Assembly (NCBI GenBank): GCA_014218235.1
Contig: CM024760.1
Span: forward strand, 11,574,049-11,638,048
Origin: Colocasia esculenta
Taxonomy: Eukaryota; Streptophyta; Magnoliopsida; Alismatales; Araceae
Length of the DNA: 64,000 bases
Direction: 5' to 3'
Of the stretch, positions 11,438-22,500 are shown one piece after another. Within the stretch, counting starts at the first letter, position 1. Each line of letters starts with the position of its first letter. A program made the translations under genes and the position numbers. The notes below the pieces were generated by a model. The model was not told where the DNA came from and made no database searches. It saw nothing but the letters and a program-made list of their open reading frames with translations.

Positions 11438-12289
11438 TGTTGAACCCAAAAAAAATTGTTCATCATAGAATACTCAGCGAAAATGCTTGTTTTGACTTTT
11501 AAGAACAAGCATATAAGAGGAAAAAATGTTTATTCGGGTTTCCGGATACCAATAACTCCCCGAATCCTTAACCTGAATTTTTGGGACAAATAAATGAAAA
11601 AGAAAGCATTTGTTCTGATTTTTCAGGTTAAATCACAGAAAATAGACAAAGGAAAAAATATCTATTTCTGTGAGATTTTGAAAGAGCTGAAAATGGTTCC
11701 TCCAAAATGAAACGGAGTGGAAATCATGTAAATCTCGGCATTTCTGGAATAAAATTCCCCCAAGAATTTTATTACGCTTGTTCTAACTGTTTGGAACAAG
11801 TAAACAGAGAAAAAAAATATTTAGCCGGGTCCCGGGTGGAAGATAACCCCCGAGGCTGTTTATTCAGAATTTTCAGAATTAATAAATGAAGTAAAATCAT
11901 TTATTCTGAATTTTCGGAATAAATTAATACAGAAAAAATAAATATTTCTATATGTCCCAAAATGTCGGAGGAATATCCCCCCGACACGGCTATAACAAAG
12001 ATCAGTCATTTCATGACTTCCGGGATAAAATCCGACCCCGGAAAGATATTTTTAATGCCTCGGAATATTCCGACGGAAGTCGTCCTACGTGGCGCGTGAC
12101 ATGTCATTTGTGCAAAAGGTGCGTCCAATACCCATGTCCGTAGAAAAAAACGGCGTGAAAATGACGTAAAACCTCGCACAAATAGACAAAAGCTAAAAAG
12201 AATATCCTTGGAACAACTACGTGGCAAAAGCCAATGGCCCACGTGAGTTATTTGTAGAAGATGAAAAAAAGGACCACCATCGGTTAGGT

Positions 12290-12790
12290 AGCCCGGTGGT
12301 GTACACCACCGGCCAGCAAAACGCACCACCGGTGGTGTACACCACCGGTGGGAGAAGCCAAGTGGGCCCCACTGTCCGGTGGTATACACCACCGACCATG
12401 CATACCACCGTGGTGTACACCACCGGAGGGAAAACCCAAGTGGGCCCCGCTGTCCGTGGTATACACCACCGGCCATGCATACCACCGGTGGTGTACACCA
12501 CCGAGGGAAAAAACCAAGTGGGCCCCACTGATCAGTGGTATACACCACCGGGAGAAGGGAACTGGTGGCCCCCGCCACTGCCAGGCCACCCAAGTTGGAC
12601 GCGCACGCGCATACTGCGCGCGCACTGCACGCGCACGCGCACTGTGCGCCGTGCACGCGCGCGCGCATGCGAGCGTGCGCGCGCGCGTGCACGCGGGCCA
12701 GCCCTGTGCGGGCCGGTGGTGCACACCACCGGCCTGAACTGGTGGCGGGCCCCACCAGGGGGAACCCATCGGTGGTGTACACCATCGGGT
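12290..12790. repeat. GGTGGTGTACACCACC palindrome array
   Basis: More than ten copies of the perfect 16-bp palindrome GGTGGTGTACACCACC, or close variants (GTATACACCACC, GTGCACACCACC), are spaced by about 40-60 bp. The spacers share AAGTGGGCCCCACTG-like sequence. The array lies 130-630 bp upstream of the putative LTR TATA box. The long minus-strand frame over this region (12890-12006) is a product of the repeats. Confidence 0.85.
12600..12715. repeat. Alternating purine-pyrimidine (GC/GT) tract
   Basis: Runs such as GCGCACGCGCATACTGCGCG and GCGTGCGCGCGCGCGTGCAC alternate purine and pyrimidine for over 100 bp with few breaks. Such tracts favour left-handed Z-DNA. It sits inside the GTGTACACCACC array of the right LTR; the left copy has a shorter equivalent (about 2575-2640). 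Confidence 0.75.
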
Positions 12791-12921
12791 GGGCTTTGGG
12801 GCGCGCCCCCTTTTTTCCCATGAAAAAAAAAACAGAAAAATGGGGGAGGGGAAAAGGCATGAAATAAATGCTTACCCCGGTGGTGTGCACACTCCGGTGG
12901 TACCCCCACCCACTTGTTCAA

Positions 12922-12936
12922 CCCCTATAAAAGAGG
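12922..12936 (+). promoter_or_regulatory. Putative LTR TATA box, right copy
   Basis: CCCCTATAAAAGAGG is a strong TATA box. A purine-rich leader follows (GGAAGAGAGGTCCACAAGAGG). It is conserved in the left copy on the opposite strand, so the two copies would be transcribed away from each other. Confidence 0.6.
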
Positions 12937-13339
12937 ACCAAGCTCCAAAGGAAGAGAGGTCCACAAGAGGTAGGAGGAGGAGGCCAGGCAGGAGAAGAGA
13001 TCTGCCAAGGTTGGAGCAGCCACTGCTGTTTGTTGGTCCTTTGTGGGAAGGAAAGAAGGCCATAGCACCTTGTTCATGGATTCTCTTTTGCAGAAAAGTC
13101 CATAAAAGTTTGTTATTTGGAAAATGGCCCAAAGTGAAAAGAAAAAACATGTATGTCATGAAATTTCCAAGATGGAGAATTACAAATTGTTCATATTGGT
13201 TCATTTACATGTTTTAATGGACTTATATCTTTTGCAATAGATTACAAATTGCAATTATACCCAAAGCTCTTGTATAATTGCATAAGGATCTACAGAAGCT
13301 ACATAAATTGACATGTTATGAATGTCAATGTTGAACACA

Positions 13340-14340
13340 TGGGAAAAATTGCAGAAATACCCCCATGATTGGGAAAATTGCATAAATACCCCCATGTCAA
13401 GGGAAAATTGCATAAATACCCCTTGTCAAGGGAAAATTGCAGAAATATTCCCATGACTGGGAAAATTGCAGAAATACCCCGAGTTCAAGGGAAAATTGCA
13501 GAAATACCCCCATGCCAAGGGAAAATTGCAGAAATATCCCTATGACTGGAAAATTGCAGAAATACCCTTGTCAAGGGAAAATTGCATAAATACCCCTGTT
13601 AATGGAAAATTGCAGAAATACCCCCTTGATGAGAAAATTGCAGAAATACCCTCATGACTGGGAAAATTGCATAAATACCCTCATGTCAAGGGAAAATTGT
13701 AAAAATACCCCCATGGGTGGGAAAATTGCAGAAATACCCCCGGTTCAAGGGAAAATTGCAGAAATACCCCCATGACTGAGAAAATTGCAGAAATACCCCC
13801 GGTTCAAGGGAAAATTGCAGAAACACCCTCATGACTGGGAAAATTGCAGAAATACCTCCGGTTCAAGGGAAAATTCCAGAAATGTCCCTGATTGAGGGGA
13901 AATTCCTGAAATACCCCCTGTTTGAAGGGAAAATTCCAGAAAAATCCCTGTTCAAGGGGAAATGCCAGAAATGGCCCCCATGTTAAGGGAAAATTCTAGA
14001 AATGTCCCTGCTTGAGGAAAAATTCCAGAAATACCCCTGGAGGGTAGAAAAATTGCAAATCAATCCTCCTGCTGTCCAAAAATTGCAGGAAAATCCTTGT
14101 GTCAGGGAAAATTGCTAATATATCCCTGGATTAAGGAAAATGGCAGAAATATCATCTGAAATGGCAAAATTACAGGAATACCTTCCAAAGGGTGAAAGGT
14201 GCAAAAAAATGTCCTCAAAAGGACAGAAATCACAGAAACATCTTCAAGAGGGAAAATTGCAGAAATACCCAAGTCTGAGAAAATTGCAGAAATACCCTTG
14301 GAGAGTAGAAATTGCAGAAATGTCCTCAAAAGGTTCCAAC
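13340..14340. repeat. Minisatellite GGGAAAATTGCAGAAATACCCC (right LTR)
   Basis: More than twenty units of about 33-36 bp share the core GGGAAAATTGCAGAAATACC, with CATGACTGG or TTCAAG between them. This is the reverse complement of the array at 985-1865 and has more uniform units there than in the left copy. Frames reading KLQKYP repeats come from it and are not genes. Confidence 0.9.
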
Positions 14341-15243
14341 CCAAAGACCTTGAGAGGGAAAATTGCACAAGTGCTCCCGCTTGTGAGAAACTTATTCAAG
14401 CCATGTTCGAAACTTCGAAATTCACGGAAGTCAACTAAATGCCGTCGAAGTTCAGAAATTGCAAGAAAGTCCTTTTCAAAGAAGAAACTATACAAGTTCA
14501 CGCTGTTTACACGGCTCGGTGGAGCAGGACCTACGTCACTTCTTTGAAGCGGCGTGCGCTCTCCTGAATCCGGTTTACGGCTGACAAGGTTTTGGGATTG
14601 TCAAGAAATGACAGATGTACCCATGGAAGTCATGAAATGATTGAAAAGTCTCATGAAGTCAGGAAATGATACAAGATGCTTGAAGAAGTCGACAAATGAC
14701 AGAAAAGACATAGAATGCCAAGAAATGGCAGAAGCATCCGGGGAAGTCAACAAATGACAGAAATACCCGAGACTGTTCGGAAAAGTCAAGAAATGGCAGG
14801 AATGTCCGAGAATGTCAAAAAATGACAGAAAAGACATAGAAATGTCCGTGGACTACTCGGGAAAGTCAAGAAGTGACGAAAAGAAACAAGAGGTCTGAAA
14901 AGGGCCAAGGAATGGCAGAGGATCCTGAAAATGTCAGAAAATGGCAAGGAGCTCTTGAACAGTCATGGATACGATGCTCTCCAAATCTCCTCCGGGTTTC
15001 TTCTTCAAAACACAACATTGGCCAAGTTTTCAGCTTCCTGATCATAGTGGTTGATACTTGATACTTGCAGAAATATCCCGACGGGGGAGGGCTACAAAAT
15101 TCTCAAAAAAGGTGAAAGATTGCAGCAAAATCCCAAAAGGGGTACAAACTTGCAGAAACCTGACATGACCACTTAAAGGTCTCATTACCATCATCAGTGA
15201 TCACAAAGCAAATACAATGGGCCGACAATGATCATCGTGGCGA

Positions 15244-15475
15244 TCCAACGACCCGATTGTGGTGATATTTAAATCCACGGTCTGATCGTGATGATATTCA
15301 AATCCAACGATCTGATCGTGATGATATTCAAATCCAACGATCTGATCATGATGATATTCAATCCAACGATATGATCGTGATGAAATTCAAATCCAATGGT
15401 CTGATCATGATGAAATTCAAATTCAGCGGTCTGATCGTGATAGAAGCAAGTCCAAAAGGGTCCGATCGCGACCGA
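15244..15475. repeat. 30-bp tandem array, ATCTGATCGTGATGATATTC type
   Basis: About seven or eight imperfect units of roughly 30 bp share GATCGTGATGATATTCAAATCCAACG. It lies near the 3' end of the right LTR; the left window edge (1-60) holds the inverted start of the same array. Confidence 0.85.
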
Positions 15476-15889
15476 ATGAAATTCTAAGGACCCGATCATA
15501 TAATCGGGACCATTTGTAAAGGTCTTGAAAGATCATTTATATTTCAAATTACATGCGTATAAGCAATGAAAACTTCAAATTTCTTTGCAAGAGTATATAT
15601 CCACGAAGGACGATCATCAAGATCAATAGTGTCACAACGAATAGAGACAAAAGATGTTCTTTGATAGAGAATCAAAGGTGTTCGAGGCCACCTCGATGTA
15701 AATTAACATCGACTTCGATTGGTGGGGAAATGTCCAGTACACGACACCCAAATCGCCTGATAAATGAATGAAATTTGTCTATTCTAACAGACTGGCACAC
15801 CCGCAAAAATAGACAAACATAAAATTTATCTTTTCCTTCTAAAAGATAAAAAGATTCATAAAAGAAAATTTTGCATGTTAAACAGTTAT

Positions 15890-16335
15890 CAAAGGTGTGA
15901 GGCGATCGCCTAGGCCATGAGGCGAGATGAGGCGACCTCAGATCGTCTTGCCCCGGCCTATTTCGCCTCAGCGATTTCAAGCCACCAATTCCACCCTTTT
16001 TGTCCTTGTCCAACCCATATATTGTCTCATAAAGTGGCTCACTTGGCCTGTTTATTTACTTGCAATTTAGTTTCTTAAATTTTAGTTACTTTACATATAG
16101 AAATGAATAGATTTAGTAAGTCATACAATAATTTGACATATATGAATGATTAATTTTATGAAATTTACTGGTTTCATGCACATATTTAGGTGATATTTAT
16201 AGATATATTCATATTTTTAACTATATGTATTATTTTTATAATATATTGCCTCAGTCACCTCGGCCATCGCCTACGCCTTTGAGGCTGAGGCGACCCCTTG
16301 ATCGCCTCAGTCGCCTCTTGCCTCTGACTACATAG
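15890..16335. mobile_element. GGCGATCGCC-type inverted-repeat element (hAT-like MITE)
   Basis: The left side has GTGAGGCGATCGCCTAGGCC with repeated GAGGCGA; the right side has inverted GGCGACCCCTTGATCGCC and TCGCCTCAGTCGCCTC, around an AT-rich centre with no coding sequence. GAGGCG-rich termini of this form occur in plant hAT MITEs. I cannot fix the ends or a target duplication; it lies next to the right border of the solo LTR. Confidence 0.5.
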
Positions 16336-16508
16336 TTTTTATGTGCATGTCACCTCCAAAACCTAGGCATTAAGGGGCTAGATTCTATATTATATAAGGA
16401 CTGGCCCATTATTGAATTAACTGATATGGAATTATATCCCAACATTTTACTTCTCTGAATTCTTATAAGCAAGATCTCTGTGATTATATTAAGCTGTACC
16501 TGTTGCAG

Positions 16509-19500
16509 GAATGCCATCAAGGATCTATCCATGGGGCTGAGTATCGAAAGTGCTAACATTGAATGCTTGTATCTACGTGCCTCTTGCTATCATGCTGTTG
16601 GTGAATATGGAAACGCGGTACTTTACATTCTTCTCTCATTTGGTGTGTTACTATTAATTTTCGTGCACATAACTTTAACACAATTCTTCTCCTTGGAAAA
16701 GCAATAACTGAAGGATGTCACCATGGATAGGATGACCATTTATAAACCTTATTTGCCCTCCTTGGATTTCATTAACTTCATAAGCCAGTATTGGACTGAT
16801 TGTAGTTGCTTGGTGATAATCACAACATAATAGGACAGAAATGTGTGGGCAAGTTTCTAGTTACACAGAAAAGCCTTTAGGAATTTCTGAACATCATCCA
16901 TTTATAAACTTATTTGCCCTCCTTGGATTTCATTAACTTCATAAGCCAGTATTGGACTGATTGTAGTTGCTTGGTGATAATCACAACATAATAGGACAGA
17001 AATGTGTGGGCAAGTTTCTAGTTACACAGAAAAGCCTTTTGGAATTTCTGAACATCATCTAATATGCTCAGTGATAGTGGGCAGGAGATCTTTGGTTTTT
17101 TTCATTTTCTATTTACAAGATGTGTACAAGCTAAGCGATAACCAACCAAAATTTTGTTCAGCTAAGGAACCTTTGTTCTTTTTGGGTGCAGAGCATGATA
17201 TTCTGGTTGATGAAAAGTCATAATGTGTTATTACTAATTTCCTTAGCGAAAAAATTATTTGTAAGTTCCCAGAAGCTGTGTAGCCACTGATCTTGATCTT
17301 ATGTGAAAGTATGAGCTCTTGCAGATGAAAAACATTTTTAGTAAATGGATTCTGAGAAAGTGCTTATTAGAGAGAGTAGTAGAGAAAATTTTAAATGTAG
17401 CCCTCTTAAGAAACAGTATATCAAGGGAATAGGATAAACAATGGTATGAAACTTTCACCAGGTTCTGTCCTTTTTGTGAATTTGAACTTCTTTTACCCCC
17501 CTAACGGTACTCATAAGTCATAATTAGAGAATTTCTGCACTGCTGTTTGACATTTGCAATGTTGCCGCTACCTTATGCTAATCATCTAACTTCTAATCTG
17601 CTTTCTTAGGTGAAAGACTATGATGCTGTCCTGGATCTGGAACTTGATTCTATGGAAAAATTTGTACTTCAGTGCATGGCATTTTATCAGGTATCAAAAT
17701 TAATTTATGGTGGATGTACAGTGCTTGTTATGTCTCTGTTTTGTGGCCAATTCTCCTTTTATGAGTTTGTGAGCCGATAGTCTAGTCTTAATAGGTTTTT
17801 TTTTCTGGACAGTGTGTCAATGGGGATTATTAAGTTTGAGTCTGTTCTCTGGTTGTATGTGTCAATGTTGTGTTTAAACTTCAAACACTTGTTTTCATGT
17901 ATTTTATTGTTAAGTTGGTTTTTCACATTGATCTGCAGTCCTAAAAAGTGTAAACATGAAGTCATGTACATGTAAGCATCTTAACTGACTTCTTATTCTA
18001 AAGGATCCAAATTCTAGCTTGGTCATTGGTGTTCAGTCTTAAAAAGTGAAAAATGTTTAGGAAAATATCCTAATTTATTTATTTTCTCATGTTGGACATG
18101 AAGTCATGTACATGTAAACATCTTAACAGTCAGGGTCCAAAATTCTTAATGATGTGCAGCCCAGTGGGTCATGTTTTCACCTTCCAGGGTCCTTTTTAGA
18201 AATATGATAATTTTCTAGCAACCGTATAGCCCTTTACTGTCTCAAAAGGAAAATGTAAGAACCCTAAACCCTAAACACCTTTCATATTTTTACCTTCAAA
18301 ATTTCAAAATTTTATTACCATATAAAAAGGGAAAATGTAAGAACTTTTTTTGATTTTGGAACCAGTTAAAGAACCTTTGGGCTGACATTTTTCATATTTC
18401 TTAATAATAAGATCATTATGTTATGTTGCTTAGTCTTCTTTGTTGTTTTTAATTATTAAAAGTTTGTGAAGAAAATTGTCAATTTTTATTTACACTACTA
18501 ATGCTTTTCTTATTAGTCAATTTTATGCATATCTTTCATTTGCTTTTTGGGTCAAAATTTTATTTGAATGATTAATTAACTATTATCTATTTTAAATTTG
18601 ATGCAGAAAGAAATTGCTTTATACACAGCCTCAAGGGTGAACACTGATTTCTGTTGGTTTGATATTGATGGTGACATTGATCCTCTGTTCAAGGTATTCT
18701 TGTTGAAGATTTCTATTTGATCAAATATTATGTTAAAGTTTACCTGATATTATGCTAAAAGAGATCATCTGGACCCTGTTGTCTCTCAGTCATTACCTGT
18801 GATGTAGGCACCTTTTGGAACACTGTTACCCACTAGCCAGGTGAGGCAGGTCATCATCTAGGGTGGTGGAAGTGTTCGTAGATTTTCTGGGCTTAAGTTG
18901 AAATCATTATTCAATTGCTACCTTACTTGTACTTTGTAATTTTATTTGAGCTGTTATATCCCTGGTTTGCATGTTATTTCAGTGTGCAATGCTGGAAGCT
19001 GTGCATAGAGACTGTAGTTTAGGGTTGCTGTGTTAAACCTAAAGGCAAGCCTTATCCACTTATGTCACTTCATCCTTGCCCTACCTCCATTATTCCCACC
19101 TCTTCCTAGTTCTCTTTTCTTGGAGATTTCCTTGTTTGCTTTGGTGGTGTAATGATTGCGTTGAAAGAAAGGAGCACTTAGGGATAAAACTTGCAGCAAA
19201 AGAAGCTAAGTCATTTTAACATCAGAGTTGATGTGTTTCAAAATTAGTTGTCTCTTTGCAGCTGAACTAACTCATTGCCGGATCGGATTCGTCCCATCTG
19301 CTGGAAGTCTGGCCAATCCTGGATTGGCAGATTAAAATGTTTTTTGAAAAAAAAATCTGAAAAAGTCAGGAAAAATGTCTTCAATATTTACATATATATA
19401 TTTATGACATATGTAATCATACATAAAAACTTACACATTCATATAGATATATTACACAATATATATGTAAGCATACAAATATATACATATAATATTAATG

Positions 19501-22500
19501 GACAAACATAATTAATATGTATATCCTTATAAATGTACATTATACTTATGTCACAATCATTAGATTGTGAACAGTGTTGGAATATGGAGCTTGAGTCCCT
19601 GAATTCTCCAATGTGCAGGTATGCAGTATGCACATGGATCAACTTGTGCGGTCAGGTCTCGTGGATCAACCTGAGCGGTCAAGTTGTAGGGGTCAAGGGG
19701 GCAGCTTCCCTTGTGAGGATTTCAAGGGGCAGAGCCCCTGGAAAGAAAATTTTAATTTGCAAAGCAAGGGGACAGACCTCATTGTAAAGAAAATTTTAAC
19801 GTACACACAATAACATATTAATGTAGATATAATAATGTGTGCATATATATAGTTAATGTATGTACGTATGACAATGAATGTATACATATACATAATACAT
19901 ATGTATATTTGAATATGCAATCATATATATATATGTACGTCAAATATGATAATACATATATCATGTCATATATATGTCTATATGTGTTTTCTTACTTAGA
20001 TACACAAATATATAAATTAATGTACACAATCATATTAGACATATTAATGTGTGTATATATACATATTAATTTATTATGTGAAATGTTGGTTTAATGCATG
20101 TATTAATTAATGTATACAAGAAAAAAAATTGTTTGGCAGAATCGGCCTGATTGACCTATCCAGGCCGATTCGAACTGAGTTGGTCCAATTTTGACTGATT
20201 TGGCCAGAATTTCTATGATCCTAGTCCCCTGGATCAAGGTTCAAGAATCCGGGGATTGGTCCTGGATCGGCCGGCCAAAGCCGATCGGGTCAGCTGAGCC
20301 AAAGGTGGCTGGTTTGGCCCCCTAAAAAATGTTTAAAAAAATGAAAAAATGAAAAATAAAAAACATAAGGATTGCATTCATTAACTGAAATACATCAAAA
20401 TGAAGCACATGATACCATGGTTGGCGTATCGAATCGGATCGGCCCGATTCTCCCGAATCGGGACGAATCATGGAAAACCCGATTCTCGATTCGATCGATT
20501 CGGTCCGATTCGCCTCATAGATATAATATTATTATATCATATTAGTAATATATATTATACATTATAAATATCATATATATGATATATTATATATATAATA
20601 TAGATATACCCATGAGAATCGATTCGATTCGGATCAATTCGGGTCGATTCGGGGGGAATCGAATCGGATCAAGAAAATCCGATTCGCTTCCCGATTCCGA
20701 TCCGGCAAACCATGCATGATACATCATTTTTATGAGGGAAAGGAATAAAGCTAAATTTATTGGAACCGCACATTATACCAAATTTGCACAATTCTGTGGT
20801 GCAAATCTATCTTATACTACTAAAACAGAGTTCTCTGCCGCCACGTGGCTAGCAGGGAACCCTGTTGTACTTTTTTATTTTATTTTTTCAAAATTTGGCG
20901 GGGAGGGGCTTCTGTTCTTTTTTATTTTTTATTTTTAAATTTGAAATGGGGGCGGCTTGCAGGCAAGCCGCCCACCTTGCATGCGGGGCGGCTTGCCTGC
21001 GGGTGAGCCGCCCCTTTTTTTATTAAAGTTTTTTATTCTTAATTTTTAATATTTTTTTGAAAATATTTGAAATTTTTTGAAATTTTTTATTTTTTTTAAT
21101 TCATACCCATGCAATGCATGGGAACAGAACTAGTTACTGCTAATTTGCAGTAATACATTTCTATCTACAGATGTTAACCCATTGTATTTTTCAACCTTTT
21201 TGATATAAAGATAGGATAATCTAAGAAAGTCTATGATTTTTTCCTTCTCCTTTGATAAGTTTTGGAAGATAGTTTAAGCTACTTAAACCTATAAATATAA
21301 GAAAATAAGATAAGATGTTTATCATTAACAAGAGATTTATCTAAAGATTTTTCTCATATGAGTTATCAAATTGGTTTTAGACTTAGTTATGTAGATAAAA
21401 CCTTACCCAAGGCACTGCCTACTTCTCAAAATCTAGTAGGATATTAGGACATAGACCCAAAAACATCAAAATACCAAAATTTACATTAAGAAAATTTGCA
21501 AACTTACTGTCTAAAGCAATATAGAACTGAAGAGATGGCCTCCATCGACAACCAATAATAAATAAAAAATAATAATTGGCAGGGTTACCCTAGATCGGAT
21601 CGGCTGGGTCAAAACTGTCATGGATCCGCCGATCCGATCCCGATCTGGCTGATTTTTGATACCTTGCTCTGGATAGGCCGATCTGATATGGAATTGGCCA
21701 ATTCCGCAATACATGCTTTGAGGTATTTTGAAGTTATGCTTTAAACCACATCGTACATGGAAGAATCCAAAATCCACATATAGGATAGAGGAAAAGATGG
21801 GACAAAGGGAAGCCTGGTGCTCTCTATGTGGTACCTGGGAGTTTTCTTATCGCCTATAAGTTAGACTTTGATTGGTTAATTTTATTTTACGGGATTGAAA
21901 ATCCACATAAATGAGTTTGCTTTTCATGGCACTGCTGTAGGTGGTTGATGGGAAACATGTTTTCTTTTTCAATTTATGGGGAGTGGCGTTTGGGATGGGG
22001 GACAAATAGTTCTGGGAGACTTTTCTGGTTGTTTGGCAGATGCCAGTCTGCTCTCAGAAGTCAAATTCATTGTCATTGGGGATGGAAGGTTGGTGAAAGA
22101 TAGCAGAAGTGTACTGCCATAATATATCATGTTATGTCCTTTGACGATCATTGAACAATTGCTTGCCTTTAGCCATGGGAGGGTTGAGGGGAGGGGAGAA
22201 GAGAGTAACTTGTCTTCATTTTACCCTATAATTTACTAAGCAATAATTCCACATGTATGCCTAGGATCTTATTTTTTTTAGTTTCTTCCTCAAAAGCCTT
22301 ATATTTCGTACTTTTACAATTTCTCAGTAATGTTTTCAATGGACTATTTGTGTTTGGCTGTATAGGAGTCGGAAAGGTATAAATGAGATAATATTGTTTA
22401 ATACGACCTTACTGTGATTCTGGAATATGATATATGCAGCAGGTACGTTGTAGTTATTCCTTCACTCGAAATGAATGACAAAAGCTATTTTCTTCCACTC

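Larger units (their letters stand above)
11438..15883 (+). mobile_element. Solo LTR, family A, right copy (about 4.4 kb)
   Basis: It starts TGTTGAACCC and ends GTTAAACA. GTTAT lies on both sides (11433-11437 and 15884-15888), a perfect 5-bp target duplication. Order inside: AT-rich section, GTGTACACCACC repeats (12290-12790), alternating purine-pyrimidine GC stretch (12600-12715), TATA box (about 12925), minisatellite (13340-14340), a unique section also found at 720-960 in the left copy, and a 30-bp array (15244-15470). No gag or pol is visible. The left copy at 1-10075 is its mirror image; that mirror copy runs off the window, so only this one can be bounded at both ends. Confidence 0.75.

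Noticed and set aside
12006..12890. 294-codon minus-strand open frame
   Set aside because: It runs through the GTGTACACCACC array and Z-DNA-like tract; the text is repeat-derived and the mirrored LTR does not keep the frame.
13466..14547. KLQKYP-repeat frames as a repeat protein
   Set aside because: The DNA repeat, not the protein, is conserved; the mirrored array breaks all frames.
1..15883. CRISPR array or bacterial system in the regular repeats
   Set aside because: Units have no unique spacers, the context is a plant LTR, and no cas-like gene is present.
18258..18282. Telomere-like AACCCTAAACCCTAAAC
   Set aside because: Only two units in an SRFR1 intron; at most a telo-box motif, not a telomeric array.
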